The notes beneath the pieces are model-generated. The model did no database searches. It was not told the origin of the DNA and saw only the letters and a list, made by a program, of their open reading frames with translations. The translations under genes and the position numbers were made by a program. DNA of 43,687 nucleotides from Actinomortierella ambigua (taxonomy: Eukaryota > Mortierellomycota > Mortierellomycetes > Mortierellales > Mortierellaceae): positions 1 to 43,687 of the forward strand of contig JAAAJB010000288.1 of assembly GCA_016098155.1 (NCBI GenBank). Reading direction: 5' to 3'. This document shows, one piece after another, positions 33,781 to 43,687 of this stretch. How positions within the stretch are numbered: the first letter of the stretch is position 1; every line of letters starts with the position of its first letter.

Positions 33781-36700
33781 CGCCTTTCATGTCTAGCCAT
33801 GCGCAAGAACGAGGTGGACGTTCAGATGCTTCAAGAAGAACTGCATAACAGCGTCTTCCCGAAACAGCAAGGCGGAACAGAAGCAGGCCGCGTTGGAACA
33901 GCCTTGCAGAGCGCGAAGCCACTCCCCGAAATGATCAGCACCTCGATCGAGCACCTCAAAGCACAAGGTCTATGGGGCAAGGAGCCGATTTTGGTCCCCG
34001 ATACCAGTTTCCCCGTCCCACCGCTAAGGGGCCAGACGATCGAAGATCACTTTTACAACATTGGCGTTGCCGAATCTTCCGTCTACAAGGATCTCGCCAC
34101 CCAATTCGCCAAACAGCCTGTGCTCCCTCCTCCAGAGACCTGGCTCATGCAGTCCGGGTGGACACGGTACGGACAGGATGGCTCCACTCGGTCCGTGCCT
34201 TACCCTGAGGAGAAAACGCTGACGTTTGATGTAGAGACAGTGCCAGCCCTCGGCAAGTTCCCTGTCATGGCGTGTGCCATGTCCAGCGAGGCCTGGTATG
34301 GATGGGTGTCCCCTTGGCTCATACAGCCGACACTGGCGAACGGCCAGCCGAACGACCATCATCTGTTGACATTTGGACCGAGTCTAGCCAAGGGCACAGA
34401 GAGGATCCTGATCGGTCATAATGTCGGATACGACCGCGCCAGGGTCCTGGAGGAGTACAGCATGGAGCTAAACCGGATTCGGTATCTCGACACGATGAGT
34501 CTGCACATTGCCGTGTCAGGCCTGTGCACTCAGCAGCGGCCGAGCTGGCTCAAGTATTCAAAGGCCGTCGCGGCCGCCGACGAGGCATACTTGGATGCCA
34601 ACAAGAGCACGACGGGAAAGTATTACGATGTCAGCTCGGTCAACAGTCTGCTCCAGGTCACAAAGTTTCACTGTGGGATGGAGATGGACAAGGCGCCGCG
34701 AAACATTTTGATGGAGGCGCGTGACATTGGGATGATTCAAACCCACTTTCAAGAACTGATGGATTACTGTGGACAAGATGTTGCCGCGACACACGCCGTC
34801 TACCAGAGTGTGCTGCCGAAATTCTTCAAGACTTGCCCGCACCCAGTCTCGTTTGCAGGCGTCCTTCAGATGGGCTCGTCGTTCCTGACGGTCAATGAGG
34901 GCTGGATCGACTATATCGAGCGGTGCAACAAGTCGTACCTGACCATGGCCAACGACGTCGAGTCCAAGCTGCTGCTCTTGACCGAGAACGCACTGGCGCA
35001 GTTCGAGGCCTCGCCAGAGTTCTACAAGGACGACCCTTGGTTGAGCCAGCTGGATTGGGAAAAGCCCAAGCGAGTCTGGAAGGAAGGCGTGCCGTTGAAG
35101 CGCGGTGACGGGTACCGCAAGGGTCAGGAGCCGCGTTGGGTGACCAAGGCCAAGTTGTTGCCGGACAAGCCCGAATGGTACCGGCAGCTCTGGGACTCGA
35201 CCGACCAGCGGATCCGGGTGTCGACGCGCCAGCGGATTGCGCCGCTGTTGTTGAAGCTACAATGGCGAGGCTACCCCTTGATCCATGCGAAGGAGTATGG
35301 ATGGACGTTTCGGGTACCGCGCGACGATGCGTCGTTTGAGACCAAGGCCAGCGAGCTGGTGTTCCCCAAGCCGGGCGAGATGGGCTACTTGGATCATTTG
35401 GACACGACTCACTATCGGTTCTTTCGATTGCCACACAAGGACGGCGAGGAGGCCAATGTGGGCAATCCGCTGTCCAAGAGCTATATTCCCTATTTCGAGG
35501 ATCATACGCTCAGCACGTTTGCGACGGAGGGCGACTCGAGTTCCAAACTGGCCCGACAGGCACTCGACATGAATGCCCAGTGTGCTTACTGGGTCAGTGC
35601 GCGTGAGCGCATCGAGGAGCAGTTTGTGGTATGGGACAAGGAGCAAAAGCCGGCCCCTGTAGGCGAATGGACTGGAGAAGGACGAAGCCTGGGCAGCAAA
35701 CAAATGCAGCTCCCCGACCGCGGGCCAGGCAAATCAACCGGCATTATTCTGCCGCAAATTGTGACGATGGGGACGGTGACGCGGCGAGCGGTCGAAAAGA
35801 CATGGATGACGGCAAGCAATGCCAAGAAGAATCGGATAGGATCGGAGCTCAAGTCGAATGTACAGGCCCCCGAAGGGTACAAGATTGTCGGGGCCGATGT
35901 CGATTCAGAGGAGCTGTGGATCTCGTCGCTAATGGGCGATGCCCAGTTCCGGATGCATGGCGCGACAGCACTTGGCTGGATGACACTGCAAGGCACGAAG
36001 GCCGCCGGAACGGATCTGCACTCCAAGACAGCAAGCATCTTGGGCATTTCGCGCGATCAGGCCAAGATCTTCAACTATGGGCGGATTTATGGCGCCGGTG
36101 TTCAGTTTGCTACGCGGCTGTTGCAGCAGTTTAACCCAACCATGGAAGCCTCCGAGGCCAAGAAGAAGGCCGTGACGTTGTATGCAGCGACAAAGGGGAT
36201 CAAGGAGCACAAGGAACTCGATTTCTCGCTGGTCACGGATCGGCCGTTCTGGCATGGTGGATCGGAGAGCTACATGTTCAACAGTCTCGAAAGGACCGCG
36301 ACCGCACAAGACCCCCGGACTCCAGCCTTGGGGTGTGGCATCACGGATGCACTCAAGCCCAAGCATACAGAGACCATGTTTATGACGTCGCGGGTCAACT
36401 GGGTGGTGCAGTCTTCGGGTGTCGACTACTTGCACATGTTGCTTGTGTCGATGAATTATTTGATCCGCAAATATGACATCCAGGCTCGGTTCATGCTCTG
36501 TGTCCACGATGAGGTGCGATACATGGTGAAGGAGGAGGACACGGCTCGTGCGACATTGGCCCTGCAGATCAGTAATCTCTGGACACGCGCCATGTTCTCC
36601 TACAAGCTCGGAATTCATGATCTCCCTCAGGTAAAGAAATGGTGCATGACAGGGCAATGCTATGGATTTTTTTTAGAAGACCAGTAGCATCTAATACGTT

Positions 36701-38113
36701 CTTTTCATGTCTTTCTCTTAGTCGGTGGCGTTCTTTTCGGCTGTTGACATTGACCACGTCTTCCGCAAGGAGGTCAACATGGACTGCCTGACACCAACAC
36801 AGCGAGAACCTATTCCACATGGCACGAGCATGACGATCGAGGATGTGGTACAAGCAACACAAGGTGGCAAACTGGGGCCCGAGGCACCTGGGTTCATCGA
36901 TACCGCCACGGATGCGTTTCCCGAGGATCTGCGGACGTTGGAAGAGAGGTCTCGCAAAGAGATGGCGCAGAAGCTGGCAGACGAAGGACTAGAGGAGCAA
37001 GCGCTTGAGAGCCAGTTCATATTTTTGGAAGCCCAGACCTTGGCAACCCTTAAGGACATCAAACTGATGCTCAGGAATCGCAAGCAGGCGGCAGAAGAAG
37101 CGGCGATGGCGGCAGCAGCAGCAGAAGCGGCAGCTGTGGTAGAGGCTGTAGCAGTAGGAGGGGGCAGCGGATCGGGCGACCAAGGCGCTGGATCGGCACC
37201 ATCCACTGGAGACAGTGGCACAGGCGTGAAGGCCGGTACTACCAAGAGACAGAGGACACCCGCGACAACTGGAACGCGCAAGCCCAGAGAGAAAAAGGGC
37301 GTGGTAGCCGCTTCGTACACAGGTGCAAAGTACGGCCGCTACGGACAGTGGGGCAACAAGACTGATTCGCAAAAGATTGCGGAGGCAGAGATGTTGACGA
37401 GGCAGAATGAGGCCCTGGCAGACTGCGGTGCCCCTACCATGAATGATCAAACTGTTGCTGAAGGTCGAGTGGAGGGCAGCTCGGAGGCTGGCAACGAGAG
37501 TCGGCCGATGGCTGCCGCCGTTTCGAGCGACTACTTTACGGACGAGATGGGCAGATTGGTGAGAAGATCTGGGTTTGGCCGAAAAGTCGAAGGACCATGG
37601 CCACCGAAAGAGGCGGCCAAGACGGCGGAGAACATGACTACCAAGAAACAGGTGGTGGTCATCCCAGAGGACGATATCGATGGAGGAGTGGATAGCGACG
37701 GCGAACACTGCACTGCACTGCACTCGACCTTGTCCTACGACGATGACTGGACCATACCATCAAAAGAGCTGCTCGAATACTTCCGGAATCCACCGACGAC
37801 CTTGTTGTCAAGCGAGACTCGTCATCACCACGACCTTGACCCTTCGGACGACCAGGCGCTGCTCTCAAAGTTGTCCAAACAGACGTATTCATCCGCATCT
37901 CAACAATCATGGCCGCCCTCGTCGAGTCTGTCGGTACCTCTTTGGTCCAACATGATTATCCCGCGCAGTGAGGTGACCCATGGCCCATCAGAGTCGGCAA
38001 AAAAACTGCCATCGCACCAGCCGCGCATTCCTGGTGGATACTCGATCGATGAGATGGATGATGGCGATCTGCACGAGGTTCACAATGAACAAACAAATAG
38101 CGGAAAGCGCTAA
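33322..38113 (+). CDS. MIP1: Mitochondrial DNA polymerase gamma (MIP1)
   Basis: This is the family A polymerase that copies mitochondrial DNA. Exons 33322-33598, 33797-36630 and 36722-38113 join in phase to 1,500 residues. Exon 1 encodes a presequence of about 90 residues rich in Arg/Ser/Ala and lacking acids (MAMLMHRRAVVRLPF). Junction 1 gives APMRKNEVDVQML, the usual start of the mature enzyme. Exonuclease: motif I FDVET (D237, E239), motif II HNVGYDR (H300, D305), motif III YCGQDVAAT (Y416, D420). Polymerase: motif A GADVDSEELW (D793), motif B RDQAKIFNYGRIYG (residues 845-857), motif C CVHDEV (H996, D997, E998). All catalytic residues are present. After about residue 1085 comes a low-complexity C-terminal extension of about 415 residues, as in fungal Mip1, but long. 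Intron 1 contains (CT)27 before its acceptor. Confidence 0.95.
33723..33776 (+). repeat. (CT)27 microsatellite in MIP1 intron 1
   Basis: A pure CT run of 54 bases lies 20 bases before the acceptor of MIP1 intron 1 (33599-33796), where it acts as an extreme polypyrimidine tract. Confidence 0.9.
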
Positions 38114-38206
38114 TCTCATTAATCCTCTCACACGATGTGTTTTCATTGAATCTTCATGTTTTTTTTACCTGTGCTTTTACATTTTTTCTTGTTCACACCT
38201 TGTACC

Positions 38207-38212
38207 AATAAA
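38207..38212 (+). terminator. Polyadenylation signal of MIP1
   Basis: AATAAA lies 94 bases after the MIP1 stop and 63 bases before the stop codon of the convergent dioxygenase gene. Confidence 0.65.
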
Positions 38213-38274
38213 ACCATTGTACAGTTTTTTTTTTATGTCCGCAGTTTCTGATGCTGTTCTTTCTATGCTGCGTT

Positions 38275-39945
38275 TCAGAGAGTACCATCACGCTCAGCCT
38301 GGATCATGGTGCGGTACTTGTCCTTGAACATATCGAGGTCGACATAGCAACCCTTGAGGTGGCGGTTTCCTTTGCTAGGGTCAAAGGCCGTGCGTGCGTG
38401 CAAGACACGGCGGTTGGCAAAGACCATGCACTCACCCGGGCGCATTGTATGGCGGTATTGCAGATCTGGGCGCTCAATGTAGGCGGCAAACTTCTTCAGG
38501 GCCGCATAGAAGGCCTTCATCTGGTCGGCAGGCAACTCGACGGGGCCCTGGAAGGGAGGAGCATAGTTGACGATCATGGTGCTGTTGTTGGGGTCGAGCG
38601 CAATGGTGGGCCGGTTGAAATGCAGGTGGTGCTGGTTGTTCTTATAGTGGAACGTAATGGGGGTCTTAGTCAGGATCTCATAATCGGCCGGGTGTTCCTG
38701 CTTCAGCAGCTCTACTGCCTTAAAAGAGTCCATAAAGATTGACGTGCCGCCAGGCACACTGTTCTCCAGGGAATGGAGGAGCTGCAGGCCAGGAGGTGCC
38801 TCCATGTACCTGGGAAAAAAAAAGAGGGGAAAAAACCTGTACGTGTTAGTGACCAATGGAGAACGCTTCCTGTGTGTTTGAAACCAAGCTACTCAGTGAT
38901 CCGACCGACATGATACACATACAGGAGATCCATATGTAGGCCGAGGTTGAGGTTCGTATAGGCAATGTTCTTTGCATTGGGTACGCTCTTGACATCCCAG
39001 GTACGCCCATAAAAGGTATGGCGCAAATGTCCGATCCGCTCCGCGGCAGTCGCAATCTCGTCATCATTCGTGGGCATATTCTTGAGGAAGAACAGACCAT
39101 AGTCCTGCAAATGCTTGACGGCCTTCAACAAGCCCTGTGAGGTCTCCATGTACTCCTTGTAGTCGAGCCACAGGACCTGCTTCTCCATCGTAACTGTATC
39201 CCACAACTTGGGTGCATGGTTCATGCGCGACGTGGCCCGATGCTCCTCTGGGGTGCCACCATACGAGCCCAGGATCATTTCCCACGGGTAAAAAGATCGG
39301 TGACCCGGCTGACCCTTGGCGGGATCTTCCCAGTCGCCAACATCCTCCAATCCCTTCGACCAAGTCAACGCCAATCCCTCTGGCTGCACCTCCCAAGACG
39401 ACACTGAAATATCTAGTGGTACCTGAGTCGATGCATGCAGCTTTTGGCGAGTCGATGGATGGATGCACTCCTCACAAGGGCAATTGTCCCGAAGCCACAA
39501 CGCATCCAGGACCGTCGATGGCTGGTGCGCACGGTAGTAACGGGACGAAGGGGGAGGTGTCAATGTCACAGTTGTGTTGTCACTTGTCAGCTGGACTTTG
39601 GGCTGGTTGGCATCATGCTTGTGTGCTCCAGTTGTTGTCGAGGTCGCCGATGCAGTTTGGCTGTTGAAGCGCAGCGTCGATGTCGTAAAGGCACGGGTGG
39701 CGGCCTGTCGCTGTGTTGGTGCCGAGGTGACTGACACCTGGTGAGGTTTGGAGTTGTTTCGTAGCTCATATGTTAGATCGAGGAAGAAGAGAACCCAAAC
39801 ACCAACGGGAAAGGCATACCGAAGATCTACAAATTAGGGATAAAGGGGAGGCCACACGTACTGCACGCTGAACAGTGTTCCTGGCCAGGCGAGGGCTGAC
39901 TGCCTTGGAGGCTGCAGAGAGGAGGCGAGTTGAATTCTTTAGCAT
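38275..39945 (-). CDS. Gamma-butyrobetaine dioxygenase-like Fe(II)/2-oxoglutarate enzyme (carnitine synthesis)
   Basis: This is a TauD-type Fe(II)/2-oxoglutarate dioxygenase of the BBOX/TMLH family, which hydroxylates gamma-butyrobetaine or trimethyllysine on the route to carnitine. Exons 39945-39862, 39737-38923 and 38809-38275 join to 477 residues. Exon 1 is a mitochondrial presequence (MLKNSTRLLSAASKAVSPRL). The N-terminal zinc-binding DUF971-type motif is LWLRDNCPCEECIHPSTRQK. The iron ligands are H296-M-D298 in NLGLHMDLLY and H437 in RRVLHAR. The stretch LGLHMDLLYMEAPPGLQLLH crosses junction 2. The C-terminal text (NRHLKGCYVDLDMFKDKYR) is nearer BBOX1 than TMLHE, so I favour BBOX, but the substrate is not proven. 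The matrix location suggested by the presequence is notable because animal BBOX is cytosolic. Confidence 0.88.
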
Positions 39946-40418
39946 GGTGCAAATGAGACAGTAATGGGAATGCAGAAGAAGAATGGGGAGGAGGAGAGAG
40001 GAGAATGGGAATGAGGAAGAGAAGCAAAGATAAAAGAAAGGCGCTGTTGGACCAAAAAAAAAAAGTGTCCCCGTGGAAAAGCGGTGCGAAGGATGGTTCG
40101 AAAGTGGTGCAGGTTGTTCCCCTGGGCCCGATCCAGCCAATCGGAAGAAGCTTCTCCGCAAACTAACAGCGAGGCCTGAAACCATGGTTCGCCGCACTCG
40201 CCCTCGTACCCCTCACTCACAAGGTAGGCTGACCAGTCGATCCAACGCCTCTTTTCACATTGTGAGGGTACAAGTCTTACTTTCTTTGCCAGAGTCCTCT
40301 GTGTAAACATATTTATTCCCGACCCCCCAAAAAATAATAATAACAAGAAGAAAAATGAACGAACAAGTACAATGCAGATGTGAGTGAAGGGATGGGTGTT
40401 TCTCTTTGCCCATGCTGT
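39946..40418. other. Spacer: dioxygenase promoter and RML2 3' end
   Basis: Both neighbours run on the minus strand. A minus-strand AATAAA (40317-40312) lies about 100 bases after the RML2 stop. A plus-strand open frame at 40073-40306 has no family and looks like chance. Confidence 0.55.
40312..40317 (-). terminator. Candidate polyadenylation signal of RML2
   Basis: TTTATT on + is AATAAA on the gene strand, 102 bases past the stop codon. Confidence 0.6.
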
Positions 40419-41753
40419 CTATCGTCTTGGGCGCTCGCGAACAACCATCTTGTTGGGATGCTTCCTTGTCTTGCCACCCTTGGCGAGTGTGCCCCATGGA
40501 CTCCGAGGATCCTTGCCACCTAAGAAGGTCGTATCATGCCGAAAAAAGGTAGTTGTTAGATTGAAGGGCGGCACACTCGGAGGAAAACAGGAATTTGGCA
40601 ATTTTCAATCACAAGAAAAGAACGTACCCTTTGTCTTGCCCTTACCACCTCCGTGAGGATGGTCACAGGCGTTCATAGCAACACCACTATTAAAATGTTG
40701 GAAGAAAGTAGAAGCGACCGGCATGAGCAAACCTGTCATTGAGTGGTTGTCCATGCACTACCCTACACTAAAATGCAAATCATATCAGGGCAATATCAGA
40801 ACAAGAACGTACCGGACAGTGGGACGGATACCCTTCCAGCGGTTACGACCGGCCTTTCCGAGGCTCTCGTGCATATTGCCCGGGTTGGAGACGACGCCAA
40901 TGGTGGCGCAGACATCGACAGGGAACTTGCGGACCTCACCACTGGACAAACGAACAATGGCATGGCCAGACTCGCCCGTCGACAACAGCTGGGCATAAGT
41001 ACCCGCGGAGCGAGCGATCTGAGCAGGGCCGCCGCGACGCATGCCAATGGCATGAATGATGGTTCCGGTCGGGATACGGGACAGGGGCAAGCAATTGCCC
41101 TTGTCGATCGGCAACGTGGTTGTGATGCCGTTCTTGCTGGTCTGGTTCCACGAAGACTTGTCCAAGAACGAATACAAAACACTGCCCGGTTGCACATCAT
41201 GGGGTGCCAAGATGTACGACAGCTTGCCTGTCTGCTGATGGCGCAACAGCGCAATCCATGCCGTGCGGCCAGGGTCATACTCCAGTCGCTCCACCACCTG
41301 CGCGCCCGATGTGCGGCGGTACCAGTCCATCAGACGCAGACGACGCTTGTGTCCTCCTCCACGATGGCGCACCGTGATCCGGCCTGTGTTGTTACGACCG
41401 GCCGAAGAACGCTTCGCCACAGTCAGCGAACGGATCGGCTTGCCCTTCCACAGGTGGTCGCGTGGCACTCGCTTCAACCAACGACGACCAGGCGAGACGG
41501 GCTTGAATGTCTTGAACTGTGTCGAAGGCAATGCTGGACCTGTCATGGAGGTGCTGGAGGTCGAGGTCGAGGCGGTAGCATAAGTCTTTTGCTGCTGAAT
41601 GGCGTGCAATTGGCGGAATGCTAAGCCGTTCTTGACCATGTTTTGCTGGCTCTGCTGCTGAATCCATGTTCGCGACAAGGTCGTTGTCGGGGTGGCAATG
41701 GAGCGAGGAGCCGACGACACTGCCGCCCTCAGCGACCGAAGAGCTGAAAGCAT
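40419..41753 (-). CDS. RML2: Mitochondrial large-subunit ribosomal protein uL2m (RML2)
   Basis: This is the mitochondrial homologue of bacterial L2, which helps form the peptidyl-transferase centre. Exons 41753-40813, 40686-40628 and 40519-40419 join in phase to 366 residues. The first 70-80 residues are an Arg/Ser/Ala/Gln-rich import sequence (MLSALRSLRAAVSSAPRSIA). The L2 RNA-binding fold follows: SAGRNNTGRITVRHRGGGHK, then RLRLMDWYRR and VERLEYDPGRTAWIALL. The C-terminal domain has AGTYAQLL and VSNPGNMHESLGKAGRNRW. Tiny exon 2 (59 bp) carries GVAMNACDHPHGGGKG with the conserved functional His (about residue 325). Exon 3 gives SPWGTLAKGGKTRK. The transposon relic ends about 130 bp upstream of the start codon. 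Confidence 0.95.
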
Positions 41754-41884
41754 GGTATAGTGAATGAGGATGAAAAAAAAGGAGAGGTCGGAGGGGGTGG
41801 TGATGCCAGTGTCCAAGGGGCTGTTCGACTTCGGGAAATGGGTGATCAGTTCCACTGTGGGTGGCTTGGAGGTGTTTTGGGTCT

Positions 41885-43100
41885 GCCTCCCTTTTTGCTC
41901 CTGTCTGTGATTCAGACCTGCAGGCCAAGAATGCGACGGGAATACCTCTTTTGATATTCTTGTCATTGACGAGCAGCGTAAACAAATATCCTGTTTTGTA
42001 CACCATGTTGCCCCTCTCGATCGACACAGTATATTTAAAAGTGTTGTGAGTCGAGTCCATGCAATAAATACTATGGTTTCTTGCCATGACCTTTGATAAA
42101 GTCAGCATTTCTAATAAAGGCGACAATTTGTTCGAGTGAACCTTCCTACCATTAGCTGAAAGGCGGTGCACTATGCATATGCGAAGCCAGCTGAATGAAG
42201 ATCCGCGTTGAACATGGTCTTGCCTCCTTCATCTTCAATCCACTTGAACCATGACTTGACGCTTTATACGACATTCTCGTTCAATCGATATATTTCCGCA
42301 TTGTCATGGTACGCTGCACGTCGTACTTTGTCCTGTTGTAGAAGCAGACCTCTTGGTATCGTTAAAGTGTCATTGGTTTCCAGCTAAGCATCGCAAGACC
42401 ATTGTTAATACTACTATAGTCACCGCAGATATCTCGATATCGTTTGTGCATCATTGACTTCCAGCTACGCATCGCAAGATTATGTTAAAGTAGCTCACCT
42501 GTGTCATCAACATGGGATCAGGTCGCAGTATGCTCTGGATCGATGACCAACCGTGACCCCTCTGGACCTGCCGATTAGCCCATAGGCGGTCGTTGCGTCC
42601 CAGAGGTGAAGAGGACTAAGCCTGGCTCGAATCACCATGCGAGTGTTTCCAGTGGTACTCGATCTCTATCCTGTCCTCGCCAACGAGTTTGCGCATCCTG
42701 ATCTGCGCGTGGCAATCACAACCAACACTCTCACACTTGGTAGTCAGTGCCCACGTATTTCGGTGGCGTCGGCAAAGGAAGCGGATACACCAGTCGTAGA
42801 CAGCTCGACGGCCCGGTTTGCTCAAACCAGCATCCAATAGCACTTGTGATTTGTCGGGGAGGAGGGCTTCAAGCTCCACGCATGTACACTTTGTTTTGAA
42901 CCACAAACTGTTGTGTCTGGTTGGAGAATGTACCCATTGACATGCATGGCGTTCATTGGCCCAAAAGTCTCGTAATGTCGCAGAGGACAGTGTTTCTTTG
43001 TAGGGCAGCGCTGGTGGAGGGTTGTATCCGTTTTGAAGCATGTGAAGATCTGATGCGGGTGGTACTCCGGGTCCCCGACCACAATGTCCTTCACTTTGAG
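41885..43100 (-). pseudogene. Decayed MULE-type transposase (FAR1/zinc-finger-like N-terminus)
   Basis: Read on the minus strand, this is one protein in broken pieces. The N-terminal part (about 43080-42619) has SLWFKTKCTCVELEALL, a Cys/His-rich stretch and RMRKLVGEDRIEIEYHWKH, the look of a FAR1/FLYWCH DNA-binding domain. A TAG at 42618-42616 is followed in frame by WANRQVQRGHGWSSIQSILR, so it is premature. Further on, in shifted frames, come RYQEVCFYNRTKYDVQRTM, SVKSWFKWIEDEGGKTMF and finally YCMDSTHNTFKYT with YLFTLLVNDKNIKRGIPVAF. This fits the start of a MULE DDE domain with its first catalytic Asp. The remainder of the catalytic domain is missing. There are several stops, frameshifts and an internal duplication. 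Family assignment rests on motif memory, not a search. It could also be a domesticated zinc-finger/SWIM relative, but the breaks argue for a relic. Confidence 0.62.
42371..42488. repeat. Imperfect direct duplication inside the MULE relic
   Basis: About 38 bases at 42371-42408 recur at 42452-42488, offset 81 bases, sharing the core CAGCTA(A/C)GCATCGCAAGA. Both copies lie in the decayed transposase and encode related LAM-SWK peptides on the minus strand. Confidence 0.7.
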
Positions 43101-43180
43101 GACAACAGGTGTAGGTGGAGATGGGTAAGGAAGAGCAGAGTGATTTGGGATGCGACAATGAAGATGAAGAAGCACAACGT

Positions 43181-43687
43181 TTATTTACAAGGTTGTCTCC
43201 ATTTTGAGGCATCTTGGAAGAATATCAGGCTGTGTTCGATCCACCCTTAGATATCACTCGCGGATATGGACTTAAAGGATTCCCGAATGCGGCCCTCGGC
43301 TATCTCGGCCTCGCTGATGGCGCGGCTACCAAAGCTGGACTTGACCCGTGACCAACACTCCTCCATTGGGTTCAAGAACGGAGAGTACCGCGGCAAAGGG
43401 AGGAACTTTTACCCACGACTCTCGATGAGGTTGACAACACCATTGTGGATAGGCGCATTGTCCATCACCAAGGTGTAGCCCTTCATGTTATTCTCATCCA
43501 ACTCGTCCATCAGCCTCTCGAGGAAGTCTTGAAAGTGCTTCGCTGTGGTACCCTTCCTCTCCTTCTCTAGTCCCCTCGGCGCCGTCAAATTGGTTTTCAG
43601 TTTCTTCTTGCTCGTCGATGCCGCCCTTGGGAGCACAATCATCATGTTGATGATGCCACGCGCGCAAATGGCTCCGATGACAGTGTA
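43181..43687 (-). pseudogene. Decayed DDE transposase, Tc1/mariner-like (5' end outside window)
   Basis: The minus strand reads KHFQDFLERLMDELDENNMK, then GYTLVMDNAPIHNGVVNLIE (the second Asp of a DDE endonuclease, V-M-D-N-A-x-x-H). A TAA at 43411-43409 interrupts where RGYKFLPLPRYSP is expected. In the same frame it continues KFLPLPRYSPFLNPMEECWS (P-x-x-S/P-x-N-P-x-E, third acidic residue), then a second TAA at 43249-43247 and GWIEHSLIFFQ, ending at 43181. Both stops are one base away from a sense codon, so this copy is dead. The N-terminus and first Asp lie beyond the window. No terminal inverted repeat can be paired from this side. Confidence 0.8.

Noticed and set aside
40743..41624. Plus-strand open frame of 293 codons over RML2
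   Set aside because: It is the antisense shadow of uL2m, which is unmistakable on the minus strand.
41392..42171. Minus-strand open frame of 259 codons as one protein
   Set aside because: Its first 90 residues belong to the MULE relic and the remainder is an out-of-frame read through RML2.
1..43687. tRNA genes, rRNA, CRISPR arrays, prophage or bacterial operons
   Set aside because: I looked for B-box-like tRNA cores and regularly spaced repeats and saw none; spliced genes throughout mark this as eukaryotic nuclear DNA.

Overview
This window looks like nuclear DNA of an early-diverging filamentous fungus, probably Mortierellomycota or Mucoromycota sensu lato. The evidence is short GT-AG introns (about 70-520 bp), CT-rich leaders and introns, AATAAA signals, a fungal-length mitochondrial DNA polymerase with a long C-terminal tail, and decayed DDE and MULE-like transposase remnants. 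The lineage is inferred; I could not run a search. All exon joins were worked out by hand from splice signals, reading phase and protein-family continuity.

Layout, left to right. (1) 1-2220, +: the 3' part of a cell-surface/secreted protein with a mucin-like Ser/Thr stalk, a nine-cysteine knot and four Cys-anchored repeats of about 100-110 residues. I do not recognise the repeat family. (2) 2730-5177, -: CCT4, divergent from COX20 at 6060-6998, +. (3) 7431-8939, -: an UNC-93-like membrane transporter. (4) 8940-12488: a 3.5-kb gene-poor stretch with two decayed coding fragments. (5) 12489-12860, -: a small intronless protein of unknown function with an OB-like pattern. (6) 13907-23232, +: UTP20 in seven exons, tail-to-tail with SWC4 (23368-25841, -). 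(7) 27888-29497, +: GID8, preceded by a long in-frame open segment encoding a membrane-like segment and a glutamine run. (8) 30583-31370, -: a Ups1/PRELI lipid-transfer protein. (9) 31843-32680, -: ELF1/ELOF1 with an added charged tail, divergent from (10) MIP1, the mitochondrial DNA polymerase, 33322-38113, +. (11) 38275-39945, -: a gamma-butyrobetaine dioxygenase-like enzyme with a mitochondrial presequence. (12) 40419-41753, -: RML2, mitochondrial ribosomal protein uL2m. (13) About 41885-43687, -: relics of a MULE-type and a DDE (Tc1/mariner-like) transposase, ending close to the RML2 start.

Most genes are conserved eukaryotic housekeeping genes: chaperonin, ribosome biogenesis, chromatin remodelling, ubiquitin ligase and transcription elongation. 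Five act in mitochondria (COX20, UPS1-like, MIP1, BBOX-like, RML2), but nothing shows that they form a unit. I found no convincing new multigene system. The most unusual items are the four-repeat cell-surface protein, the membrane/polyQ segment upstream of GID8, a hairpin in GID8 intron 1, the small orphan at 12489, and the transposon relics abutting RML2.
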